A stretch of DNA of 64,000 bases from Atopsyche davidsoni (lineage: Eukaryota; Arthropoda; Insecta; Trichoptera; Hydrobiosidae): positions 2,852,001 through 2,916,000 of the forward strand of contig JAILWY010000020.1 in assembly GCA_022113835.1 (NCBI GenBank), in the 5' to 3' direction. The notes under the pieces are model-generated. The model saw only the letters and a program-made list of their open reading frames with translations. It did not search any database and was not told where the DNA came from. Each line of letters starts with the position of its first letter. The first letter of the stretch is position 1. Made by a program: the position numbers and the translations under genes. Positions 48,088-59,516 of the stretch are shown here, piece after piece.

Positions 48088-48402
48088 TTCAATAAACAGT
48101 GAGACTTTTTATTTAATGCGAGTACAAGTCGCACATGGCATAGTATAAAAATATCCCTAATTTGTAAATGTATCATATCTTCTGAATTTTAATAAATTAT
48201 TTGTGACATATTTACTATACACATTGTAAACAAAAAATATTAAAAACAAATTCAGTGGCAATAGTTTTTGATTTTCACAATCCATTCCAGACAAAGCATT
48301 TCAATTGAAAATTTTAATATCATAATCCATAACAGCGCAGTCTCATCTAAGAAAATGGCAGTCACTATTCGGAGTAAAATGTTGAAACGCAGGATTAAGT
48401 TA
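48088..48402. other. Copy 5 3' flank up to a breakpoint
   Basis: Matches the type A 3' flank until about 48402 (GGATTAAGTTA), where the match stops and foreign DNA begins. Confidence 0.55.
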
Positions 48403-49190
48403 AATTTCGACATTAAGGACGCAAATCTGTAAGCGATATTGGATGAAGATGATACGCAAACACAACATCAACTTACGGAGGCATTACTTAAACGTGTCTC
48501 GCCAAGTGATTTTCAAACGTTCACATACCATGGGAAAAAATCAAACGGAAGGAAAATGGCTTCAGCATGAGTTGACTGAGGGACAGATGGAAAATCAAAG
48601 AACATCAAAGGAAAATCAAAGAAAGCGTTTCCTGCATTGAATTATTCCTAGCGATTAGAAGTAGATTTATTTTGTGAATCCTAAAGGCAAAAATCGTTCA
48701 CCTGGCAAAGCATCATCAACATCAACGATGGCACGGCCTTATCGTTTCTGAAAAAAGACTATGCTATGCGTTTGGTGGGACCAGAAAGAAATCGTGTACT
48801 AGGAGCTTCTGAGACCTGGCGAAACTGTCAATGGGCAGCGCTACTGACAACAACTGATCAATTTGACCCTTGCAGTGCTCGAAAAACCACCGGAACGGGA
48901 CACGAAACACGAACGAATGATATTGAACCACGACAATGCTTCGTGCCATCGTCCAGGACACCATCAAAACACTGAAATGGGATCTGCTACCGCACCCACC
49001 GGATTTTCCAGACCTGGCCCCTTCCGATTTTTATTTGATCCGGTCGATGGGGCATGGATTGGCTGGGCTACACTTGGCCAATTTCGAAAAAGTGGAAAAT
49101 TGGATGCTTGAACGGTTTCGGTCCGACGCGTCGTTTTATCGTCATCGCCAGAGAGATGGCAAACATGTGACGATACTTTGAATAAACTAT
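48403..49190 (+). pseudogene. Mariner transposase relic
   Basis: A decayed mariner reading frame with several frameshifts and stops. Recognisable pieces in order are LDEDDTQTQHQLTEAL (about 48440), KKTMLCVWWDQKE (about 48755), HDNASCH (about 48930) and WDLLPHPPDFPDLAPSDFY (about 48975), the last covering the mariner DLAPSD catalytic region. It ends FYRHRQRDGKHVTIL at about 49180. Inverted-repeat ends were not found. Confidence 0.75.
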
Positions 49191-50662
49191 TTTTTTGTAT
49201 TTCTTTTAAAATTATACACTTTTCATTGATAAAAAAAGCCGGAAACCTAGTGGCACGCCTGGATGGACTAAATGGAAATGGAAAAAATACTCAATTCTAA
49301 AAATATAATTACTAAATATAAAAATTATTGTTTATATTTTTATGTTAAATAAATAATAATAAGTAGTAAATAATAGTATGAATATTCTGGTAATTGGGTC
49401 GAATTGGGGCAAATATGCAACGACTAATTATTTTTAATAGCAATTTTAAAATGTACATTTATAGCTAAAAATTTCAAACAAGTTAGAATACAAAAATAAT
49501 AGAAAAAAAATAAATCAAAATAGTTAAATGCATTCTTTATTCTAAAGGTATTTTTTTTTTTTTTTCTAATAAATTTACTTTTAATATGATAAATATGTGT
49601 ATTCCCGATTAAGTGGAAATTATTATGACCGATTGATTTAAGCATTTAGGTGTCCTTTTTTTAAATTGGAAATAAAAGATTACACATAAACCTAAAAGAT
49701 TAGTTTAAAAATTAAATCAATAAATTTTTTAACAAACTTTGGTTTTAAAAAATCATAATTTTATCAAATTTTTCAACATCTTCATGACTTTATTTGACCC
49801 TGTAAAAGGACGGAAATTAAATAATAAAAAAATTGATAAGTATAAATTTTTATTTTTATAATATTCCGTAAATAAACCAGCTTTCAGCCCAGTAAAGTGA
49901 TAATTAAATAAATGAAATAATGAAACGATTTCGATTTCCGAGTGAGATCCGTACTGACAGAAATGGGTGTATTTTTTTCCCTGAAAGCTTTTGTCACTTT
50001 TTTGCGAAACGTGTCATCATATTTCTTTAACTGTCGATTTATTTTTCTTTGTTGAAAGTTTAAATTATATTTATATATTTTTTATTATTAAATTACCGTT
50101 CTTTTTTAAGGTAAAACAAAGTTTTAAAAATGTTGAAAAATTAGATAAAATGACGACTTTTCAAAGCCTAAGTTGAAGAAGGAACGTATCTAACTTAAAG
50201 CATTAAAAGTTTTTCTATTGATGCAGTGAATTTTTCGCAAAAAATTATCAAAAAACCCAAAAATTGAATCCCATCAAAGGGAAAGGGACAGCCACCATTA
50301 GATACTATTTCAACGGACTTTTTTATGATTTTCTGGAAAGAATTATTATTTTGAAAATTATAACGATTAACTTATTTTCGTTAGCATTTCTCATTTTAAG
50401 TAGTAAAATGGTCGGCGGGCGCACGGAAAATGATCGGCGGGCGCCATGGCACAGGGTTGGGGACCACCGACTTATAGGATATGATTGTTAAAAATTCTTG
50501 CTTAGTACTAGTGATTCATTGGTATAATTGGCAATGCACAATGCACCGGCCATGTAAGTTTAGGGATGTGGGTTCAAATCCCACACAAATCAAGATGATA
50601 TTTTTCTAACAGTTTCTTTTATCAATTTTCATTATTTGAAAAAATGTACTTAATCATTATCA
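49191..50662. other. Unassigned AT-rich insert replacing a type B gene
   Basis: Does not match any other part of the array. Very AT-rich, with a GC-rich patch at 50412-50470 (GGTCGGCGGGCGCACGG and CAGGGTTGGGGACCACC) that resembles a hAT transposon end, followed by a tRNA-like sequence. No gene supported. The array sequence resumes at about 50663. Confidence 0.45.
50511..50593 (+). repeat. tRNA-derived SINE or pseudo-tRNA
   Basis: Contains TGGTATAATTGG (50520-50531), a good A box, and GGTTCAAATCC (50571-50581), a good B box, with a GTGGG/CCCAC T-arm. The acceptor arms do not pair well, so a working tRNA is unlikely. The T-arm differs from the SINE-like sequences at 221 and 8460. Confidence 0.5.
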
Positions 50663-51234
50663 ATCCTGAATACACCTACACTGATCTGATAGTACCGGAG
50701 ATAGAGCAGAACCTAATTATTTTTTTAGATATTACCGTTTGCTTTGAATCAGTTATCCACAGATATCGTCAGCGGAAGTATGTGGGACTTTTATCATATT
50801 GTCGTTTTGAAAAAATAATGAAGCTACCAGGAATTGTCAAGCTTTATCAGCACAAAGTACGCTTCTATTAAATATTAAAGGGCACTTACTATAATCTATA
50901 CTATTACTATCAAAGAATTGGAGTATTTAGTTGGAGTATTGTAGCGCATGAGAAATAGTAATGCTAGATGCAGAGGTATTCTAATGTTAAATCCGTTACG
51001 CAGGCAAGTTGTGTTGCCGAAAATATTAGGTCTTATGTAAATGAAGCTCAAGAACTGGTTTATCTCAAGCCAAATAGCCATCAATAATTTGTAAACATGG
51101 GGATTTAAGAAGTTCTTTATAAAGAATCATAGCATAATGTTGATTACAGTACACGAAAAGTAAAAAGTATATATTTGCAAAATTAGAGTACTACCGTAAG
51201 AACTGATGGAGTTTCCCTGCTCTTTATCTATGCA
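50663..51234. other. A-to-B-type spacer remnant ahead of copy 6
   Basis: Resumes the spacer seen at about 39507 (ATCCTGAATACAC, CTGATCTGATAGTA), then switches to a type A upstream block at about 50940. The micro-ORF present in other spacers is frameshifted here. Confidence 0.5.
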
Positions 51235-51242
51235 TATAAATA
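51235..51242 (+). promoter_or_regulatory. TATA box of copy 6
   Basis: TATAAATA, 118 bp from its first T to the ATG at 51353; the following leader is of type B (GTTGTAAAGGAAGG). Confidence 0.7.
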
Positions 51243-51352
51243 GGTGTGTAAATCGTATTGAGAGAGAACTCTTGTTGTAAAGGAAGGTAAGCTCTTTACC
51301 CTCTTCACGGATTGAGATTATTAATTTTTGTTTAATATTTACTAGGTGTTAA

Positions 51353-52089
51353 ATGTTTATTGTGTCTAGTGAGATGGGTCCCGCATTGATGGTCGCTGTC
51401 GGATCTCTGTTGTTGGTCGCGTCGTCAGCAGAAGACTGCAAGTCGACTATTGAAATAGATAATATTCGCTATCACATTGCACCATTAACCAACAATAGAG
51501 TCCACAAGAATATTCTTATCAATAAAAATGGAGATTTATTCTTTATCTCCGGATGGGGCGAGTTATACAAACTGAAAGCGGATCAAAAATTTATACCCGA
51601 GAAAATAGACAGTAAGAAATTTGCATCATTTTTATCATATTTGGCTTTAGAAAATTAGATATTAATTATGTTGTAAATATCAATGTGCTCGTCGGCCGTG
51701 ACAAATCAGCTCTAAATCTAAATTTCGCATTTGATGATTTCCTAAAGTCTCTTATTACGTTTCTTTTATTTGTATTAATTTTTTAAGCGTAGTAGCACAC
51801 GCGGGGTATCCGCTAGTTTTATATAATTAAGAAACAAATTGTAACGTAGGTAGAATATAATGATGGAATCTATGTTGCATGCTCACACTTTGGTCAGTTA
51901 TAATAAACACAGTAGTGAATAGACGTGCTCTTCATTACGTTACACAAATCTTAATATATTATTACAGTTTTCAGTCTCAATAACATGGAATCATATAAAT
52001 AAGAGACACCGGGTGTCACATCTTGATCATAACTTAGAAAAGTGATTGCATTAGTGTTTTTAACTTATTGAAATAAATTACATTTACAA

Positions 52090-52157
<68 letters not shown>

Positions 52158-53583
52158 TAAAAAGTTACAGGAATATTGAATGGCACCAAAATCATTATGC
52201 GGAGCATAGAGAAGGAAGAAAATGGAGACATAATCATCAGCACAGTTAAGCAAGGCTTCTATAAATACAACCCAGAGATGAATTCTATCAGCTTGTACGT
52301 GGATACGGTAGGAAGCCCGATTTCAATACTGCAGTAAGAAGCGTTTGGGAAAATTGTTTGAGACTGCCGAAGCAGCTGAATAGAGCGTGCCTCGCAGTTC
52401 AATTGCTGAAAAGAAATTAAAAACAAAAACCTTCTATTTAACTTGAGTCTATAAAAGGCAGTTTATGTATAATTTTCATTTCTTTGATTATGTTTATTTT
52501 ATTTTAATTATTTATTATTTCTCATCTGTATTTAATAATTTCTTTTTGATACCTGTTGTGTATATGTAACGCAGTGGCTGCGTCTAGGAGTTGCACGGGG
52601 GAGAGTGCGCGATCACTATCACGTCATGCTATTTATAGTGTCAGGGAGGGAAACTCTCACTACTTTGGACCACAGTATTTAAAGAATGTTTTTAACTCTT
52701 GAGGTTGTGAAAATGTACAACCCTTTTTACTACCCCTAAAAATGACTATTAATTTAATTATACTTTAACTTAAATAATTTTACTGTTGATTTTTATTTTT
52801 TAGGAAGAATACTTTTTCTGGACGGCAATGGCCCCTAACGGATCTATATTTGCATCTGATTATTATTATAACCGTCTCTACCACATACAAAACAATGAAT
52901 TCAAGGAGGTGTCAGGTTTTTCAGATATAATGGTATTTGAATTCGACGGGGCGGGCAATCTATACTACGGTTCACTGAAGTACGGGATATCTAAATATTT
53001 TATAATAAAAAGTGGCAGGCCGCAGTCGGAGAGAATACGCATCGAAGGTTACTGGAATGGATTTCTAAAATCAAACTTTTGAGAAAGAAATATTTTTAAT
53101 TTTCTAGTAAAATAATAGCAAATTCGTTGATTTTTAAATATTTAGTTGATGTGATTAAATTAAATTTCAGGGTTTCCGCAATATTCTTGGTCCTCGCATA
53201 TAGCATATGATAAATATGCAGATCGCATGTACTTTTGCAATGATGAAATTTACTTTCTCAAGCCTCCTAGCAATACTGTAACGAAGTTGAAAGGTTTTAA
53301 GAATGTCAGAGGGTTGGGGTTTGACAGAAGAGGTAATATGTACGTAGGCATGGAAACGAAACTTTACAAGTTGACACCGTTAACGAAGATCCCGTGCGAC
53401 TTTGAAGGGAGCACTACAGATCAGCTGTACTATATGATGACCCAAATGAATAAGAGTATAAACAATATTCAAGATTCTATTCTGATCGAGCTGGACACAG
53501 TCAAAACAGCTATAACTGATAAAATAGCAAATTTAGAAAATCAAATGAAAATTCTCACAGATATGCTGACTAAGAAAAATTAA
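51353..53583 (+). CDS. Secreted propeller/coiled-coil protein, array copy 6 (type A body)
   Basis: Exons 51353-51611, 52171-52307, 52804-53047 and 53171-53583 give 350 aa. Exon 1 is the most changed of the type A genes in the first blade (APLTNNRVHKN, NKNGDLFFISGWGELYKL). Exons 2-4 are identical or nearly so at protein level to copies 3 and 8. The first cysteine is present. Intron 1 carries the solo LTR and a long AT microsatellite. AATAAA at 53687. Confidence 0.75.
51840..51944. mobile_element. Solo LTR in intron 1 of copy 6
   Basis: 105 bp, TGTAACG to CGTTACA, flanked by CAAAT; the duplicate of the insertion in copy 3. Confidence 0.8.
52095..52151. repeat. Long AT microsatellite in intron 1 of copy 6
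   Basis: About 28 uninterrupted AT dinucleotides, ending roughly 20 bp before the exon 2 acceptor. Copy 3 has only about 9-10 units at the same place. Confidence 0.9.
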
Positions 53584-55243
53584 TTCAATAAACAGTGAGG
53601 CATTTTATTTAATGCGAGTACAAGTCGCACATGGCATAGTATAAAAATATTTCTAATTTGTAAAAGTAGCATATCTTCTGAATTTTAATAAATAATTTGT
53701 AATATATTTACTATAAACATTGTAAATGAAAAATAATAAAAACAAATTCAGCGGCAATAGTTTTTGATTTTTGCAATCCATTCCAGACAAAGCATTTCAA
53801 TTGAAAATTCTAATATATATATATCCATAACAGCGCAATCTCATCCATGGCTGTAAGTTTTCAGAGTAAAATGTTGAACTGCAGGATTAAGTTAGAGAGA
53901 TTGAGAACCTAGAAGTCTGATCCATCGTAAGTCAGGCCCGTCGTAAAACCCATAGATCGGTGCATTGATAAAAGTGGAGTCCAGGGCCTTGCAACCCTCA
54001 TGGCATATTTGAATGATCTGTTACACAATTGTAGTGCTAACGCTACCTCCATTCCATTCCAGCTGATCTACAATCCACGCAGCCTTGATATAACTTGTGA
54101 TGAATCGCGTTCACTGATTTAACCAGCTGACTTTCAAATTTATTTTGAAAAACCCATTATTTCCTAGGTAAAGGATATCAGAATAATCTTTCAGGTAGCG
54201 TGTATTATTTATAATAATTTATTACAGGTACATGACATTTCGTTAATAATCAGGTATGAAAAATGTTATATGTTTTATTTTTGTATTTACCATTTAGAAT
54301 CAATATCATATTTTTCACTAAAGTACTAGGTGGAATTTTTATTAGATTAAATATTTGCATGGCATGCTGGCAAAACTAGCGGCACAAAACTTTATAGTTA
54401 ACATCAACAAAATATTTCATATAATATAAGTAAATATTGTGCTTTGAGGTTATGAACTCAGCTATCGTGTTAGTATTTTTTTAGATTTATGCTTATTATT
54501 AGCAACTTGTCCTGAGACTGATGCCATAAGTTCTTATGGTGTTACTAAAACCAAACGTCTATCCTGTTTAACAAAAAGATACAAGCGGTACAACTCACTC
54601 TGTGTGCAACATCCTGAATACACTTTCACTGATCTGATAGTAATGGAGATAGCACAGAAAATAATTAACTTTTTAGTTTGTTTGAATCAGTTATCCACAG
54701 ATATCGTTAGCGGAAGTATGTGGGACTTTTATCATATTGTCTTTTTAAATAATGAAGCTGACAGGAATTGTCAAGCTCTATCGGCACAAAGAACGCTTGC
54801 ATTGAATATTAAAGGGAGCTTACTATAATCTTTACTATTTACTTTAAAAACATATTAAGAATGTCTAGTGTAGGTAGAGCAACGGCTGTCAGTAATGGGT
54901 AACCACTTCGGCATTGCCAGCAAAATATTGGAGTCTTTAGTTGGAGTATTGTAACTCATGAGAAATCGTAAAGCTTGTTTGCAGAGGATATCTAGCATTA
55001 AATCCGTGACGCAGGCAAATTGTGTTGCAGAAAATATCAGGTGTCATGTAAATGAACATCAAGAACTATTCCATCTCAAGCTAAATAACCAACAATAGTT
55101 TGTAAGCTTGGGGATTTAAGAAGTTCTTTATACAGAATCATAGCACACTGTTGATTACAGAACATGAAAAGTTAAAAAGTATATATTTGCAAAATTGGAG
55201 TACCGTAAGAATTGATGGAGTCTCCCTGCTCTTTATCTATGCA
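53584..55243. other. A-to-B spacer after copy 6
   Basis: Near-identical to 38482-40135, including the first-gene relic (about 54190-54590) and the conserved upstream block. No supported gene. Confidence 0.55.
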
Positions 55244-55251
55244 TATAAATA
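55244..55251 (+). promoter_or_regulatory. TATA box of copy 7
   Basis: TATAAATA in the shared context; the leader is identical to that of copy 4. Confidence 0.7.
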
Positions 55252-55382
55252 GGTGTGTAAATCGTATTGAGAGAGAACTCTTGTTGTAAAGGAAGATAAG
55301 CTCTTTACCCTCTTCACGGATTGAGATCATTAATTTTTATTTAAAATTTACTAGCTGTAAAATTTTTATTGTGTCTAGTGAG

Positions 55383-57428
55383 ATGGGTCCCGCATTGATG
55401 GTCGCTGTCGGATCTCTGTTGTTGGCTGCGTCGTCAGCAGAAGACTGCAAGTGGACTATTGAAATAGAGAATATTCGCTATCACGTTTCACTATTAACCA
55501 ACAGTAGAGCCACTAGGAATATTCTTATCAATGACGAGTACGGAGAAGTATTCTTCACCCCTGGACTTGACTCTTTGTATAAACTGAAAGCGGATCAAAA
55601 ATTTATACCTGAGGAAATACACGGTATGAAATTTGTATCATTTTTATGTGGGTTTAGAAAACTTGATATCAATCAATGTGCCTGTCAATTTTGCAATGAT
55701 TATCTAAAGTCGAATGTCTCCTGCTTGTGGAGTATTTAAAAACAAAGTGTACGCCAGCAAACCTTGGACCACTGACGAGCTCAAGGCAAACATTCGTGCC
55801 GAAATCATCGCTATACCGCCCAAGATGCTCGTAAAAGTGATGGAAAACGCAGCAAAAAGGGCACATTTTGCTTTGGCCAATAAAGGCGGCCACCTTATTG
55901 ATTTTGTATTCAAAAACTAATTAAAATAAATTGTAAAGGGCCAAATTAAATTAAAATACCTCATATAAAGAAATCGGTTGCTTTTTTTAAAAGTTATTCA
56001 TTATTCACACACCTACATAAAATATGACTCGACATAAATAAGATACGCCGGGAGCCACATCTTAACCATAAGTTTTAAAGTCATAACGTTAGTATCATAA
56101 CTTCATGAAATAAATGATACATACATATATATTCACTATAGTAAACAATGCCATCGATAAAAAGTTTCAGGAATATCGGATGACTTCCAAATGGAGAGCA
56201 TGGAGATGGAAGAAAATGGAGATATTTTCATCAGCACGAATATGCAAGGTTTCTATAAATACAACCGAGAGATGAATTCTATCAGCTTGTACGCGAATTC
56301 GGTAGGAAGCCAGATTTCATTACTGCAGTAAGCGTTCGGGAAAATTGTTTGAGACTACCGAAGCAAATGAATAGAATGTGTCTCGGAGTTCAATCGCTGA
56401 AAAAAAATTGAAAACAAAAACCTTCTCCTTAACTCGAACGTACAACAGGCAGTTTATATATAGTTTTCATTTCTTTGATTATGTTTCTTTTATTTGATTT
56501 ATTTATTATTTCTCATCTGTATTTAATAATTTCTAACTCTTATGGTTGTGAAATTGTACAACCATTTTTACTACCCTGAAAAATGACTAATAATTTAATT
56601 AAACTTTGTAATAATTTTGTTGATACTTTTTTGCAGCAAAGAAATTTTGCTTGGACGGCAACGGCTCCTAACGGATCTATATTCGCATCTGATTATGATA
56701 ATAACCGTCTCTACCACATACAAAACAATGAAATCAAGGAGTCAGCTTTTTCAGAATTAACTGCATTTGCATTTGACGGGACGGGCAATCTATACTACAG
56801 TTCACAGTGGAACCACCATACCACCCACTTAGTGAAGAGCGGCATGCTACAGTCGGAGAGAATCCTCATCGAAGGTTATTGTTATGGATTGCTAAAATCA
56901 AAACTTTTTGCCAAAGAAATGTTTTTAAATTGACTGCAAATTTTGTATATTTTTGAATATTTCTTTGAATTAAATTAAATTTCAGGGTTTCCGGAATATT
57001 CCTGGTCCTCGCATATAGCATATGATAAATATGCAGATCGCGTGTACTTTTGCAATGATGAAATTTACTTTCTCAAGCCCCCTAGCAATACTGTAACCAA
57101 GTTGAAAGGTTTTACGGATGTCATCGGGTTGGGGTTTGACCGAAGAGGTAATATGTACGTAGGCACGAAAATGAAACTCAACAAGTTGACACCGTTAACG
57201 TGGAACCCGTGCGACTACGAAGGGAGCATCGCAGATCAGCTGTTCAACATGAAGACTCAAATGAATAAGAGACACGAAATTATGGAATTTAAAACTAACA
57301 GTATTCAGGATTCTATTCTGGGAGCGAAGATTGAGCTGGAGACAGTCAAAACAGCTATAACTGATAAAATAGCAAATTTAGAAAATCAAATGAAAATTCT
57401 CACAGATATGCTGACTAAGAAAAATTAA
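55383..57428 (+). CDS. Secreted propeller/coiled-coil protein, array copy 7 (type B)
   Basis: Exons 55383-55623, 56171-56301, 56637-56874 and 56986-57428 give 350 aa. Exons 1-2 are identical to copy 4 in protein. Exon 3 differs at a few sites (DYDNN for DDDNN, GTGNL for GMGNL, THLVKSGML for TYLVKSGMP) and exon 4 at one (NSIQDS for NNIQDS). It has the same lost upstream ATG and short exon 2. Its 3' UTR polyadenylation signal is mutated (TTTTAAAAAATTATT where others have AATAAA); an alternative AATAAA lies immediately after the stop codon. Intron 1 repeats the transposase fragment (55714-55920). Confidence 0.75.
55714..55920 (+). pseudogene. Tc1/mariner-type transposase fragment, copy in intron 1 of copy 7
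   Basis: Identical 68-codon open stretch to 40606-40812, carried by duplication of the unit. Confidence 0.65.
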
Positions 57429-58593
57429 TTAAATAAACAGTGAGACTTTTTTTAATACGAGTACAAGTCGCACATGGCTTTGTAAAAAATATCCTTCATT
57501 TGTAGAAGTAGCATATCTTCTGAATTTTAAAAAATTATTTGTAACAACTTTACTATAAACATTGTAAACGAAAAATAATAAAAACAGATTCAGCGGCAAT
57601 AGTTTATGATTTTCGCAATCCATTCCAGAAAGAGCATTTCAATTGAAATTATTAATATCGTAGTCCATTACAGCACAATCTCATCTAAGAAGATAGCTGG
57701 TTGAACTGCAGGATTATGTTAGAGAGATTCAGAACCTAGAAGTCTGATCCATCGGAGGTCAGGCCCGCATAGATCCAGGGGCTTGGAACCCTCATGGCAT
57801 ATTTGTAGGATCTGTTGCACAATTGTAATGCTAACGCTACCTCCATTCCATTCTAGAGCCATAAATTCTTACTGTGTTACTACAATCTAGCTCCTATCCC
57901 GTTTTAACCAAACGATACAAGTGGTATTACTCACCCAATGCGCAGCATCCTGAATACACTTCCAATGGTCCGATAGAACTGGAGATAGCACTAAAAGTCA
58001 TTATATTTTGAGAAATTACTGTTTGTTCTGAATCAGCTATCCACAGATATCGTAAGCGGAAATATGTGGGACTTTTATCGTACTGTCGTTTTGAAAACCC
58101 AATGACGCTGACAGGAATGGTCAAGCTCTACTGGCAAAAAGTATGCTTGTTTTAAATATTAAAGGGCGCTTCCTATAATTATTTACATTAAAAACATATA
58201 ATAAATGTCTAATGTGATAGAGTAACGTCAATCAGTAATGGGTTGATTAAAAACTTCAGCATTGCCAACAAAGTAGTGGAGTCTTTAGTTGGAGTATTGT
58301 AGCTCATGAGAAATCGTAATGCTAGTTTGCGGAGGTATTATAACGTTAAATCCGTGACGCAGGCAAGTTGTGTTGCCGAAAATATTAGGTCTTATGTAAA
58401 TGAAGCTCAAGAACAGGTCTATCTCAAGCCAAATGGCCATCAATAATTTGTAAACTTGGAGATTTAAGAAGTTCTTTATACAGAATCATAGCATAATGTT
58501 GATTACAGTACACGAAAAGTAAAAAGTATATATTTGCAAAACTAGAGTACTACCGTAAGAACTGATGGAGTTTCCCTGCTCGTTATCTATGCA
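57429..58593. other. B-to-A spacer after copy 7
   Basis: Near-identical to 42320-43484, with the 46-codon micro-ORF (about 58306-58446). No supported gene. Confidence 0.5.
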
Positions 58594-58601
58594 TATAAAT
58601 A
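58594..58601 (+). promoter_or_regulatory. TATA box of copy 8
   Basis: TATAAATA. The sequence before it is of type A, whereas the sequence after it (GGTGTGTAAATCG, GTTGTAAAG) is of type B, so a switch point lies at or near the TATA box. Confidence 0.7.
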
Positions 58602-58709
58602 GGTGTGTAAATCGTATTGAGAGAGAACTCTTGTTGTAAAGAAAGGTAAGCTTTTTACCCTCTTCGGATTGAGATCATTAATTTTTATTTGATATTTACT
58701 AGTTGTAAA

Positions 58710-59446
58710 ATGTTTATTGTGTCTAGTGAGATGGGTCCCGCATTGATGGTCGCTGTCGGATCTCTGTTGTTGGTCGCGTCGTCAGCAGAAGACTGCAAGT
58801 CGACTATTGAAATAGATAATATTCGCTATCACATTGCACTATTAACCAACATAAGAGCTTACAATAAAATTCTTATCAATGAAAACGGGGAAGTATTCTT
58901 CACCTCCAGAGAGGGCGATTTATACAAACTGAAAGCGGATCAAAAATTTATACCCGAGAAAATAGACAGTAAGAAATTTGCATCATTTTTATCATATTTG
59001 GCTTTAGAAAATTAGATATTAATTATGTTGTAAATATCAATGTGCTCGTCGGCCGTGACAAATCAGCTCTAAATCTAAATTTCGCATTTGATGATTTCCT
59101 AAAGTCTCTTATTACGTTTCTTTTATTTGTATTAATTTTTTAAGCGTAGTAGCACACGCGGGGTATCCGCTAGTTTTATATAATTAAGAAACAAATTGTA
59201 ACGTAGGTAGAATATAATGATGGAATCTATGTTGCATGCTCACACTTTGGTCAGTTATAATAAACACAGTAGTGAATAGACGTGCTCTTCATTACGTTAC
59301 ACAAATCTTAATATATTATTACAGTTTTCAGTCTCAATAACATGGAATCATATAAATAAGAGACACCGGGTGTCACATCTTGATCATAACTTAGAAAAGT
59401 GATTGCATTAGTGTTTTTAACTTATTGAAATAAATTACATTTACAA

Positions 59447-59516
<70 letters not shown>

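Noticed and set aside
50511..50593. Functional tRNA gene
   Set aside because: A and B boxes are good, but the acceptor arms do not pair and no clear anticodon stem forms; kept only as a tRNA-derived repeat.
52065..52253. Minus-strand frame with alternating Tyr-Ile
   Set aside because: It is the AT microsatellite translated; not a protein.
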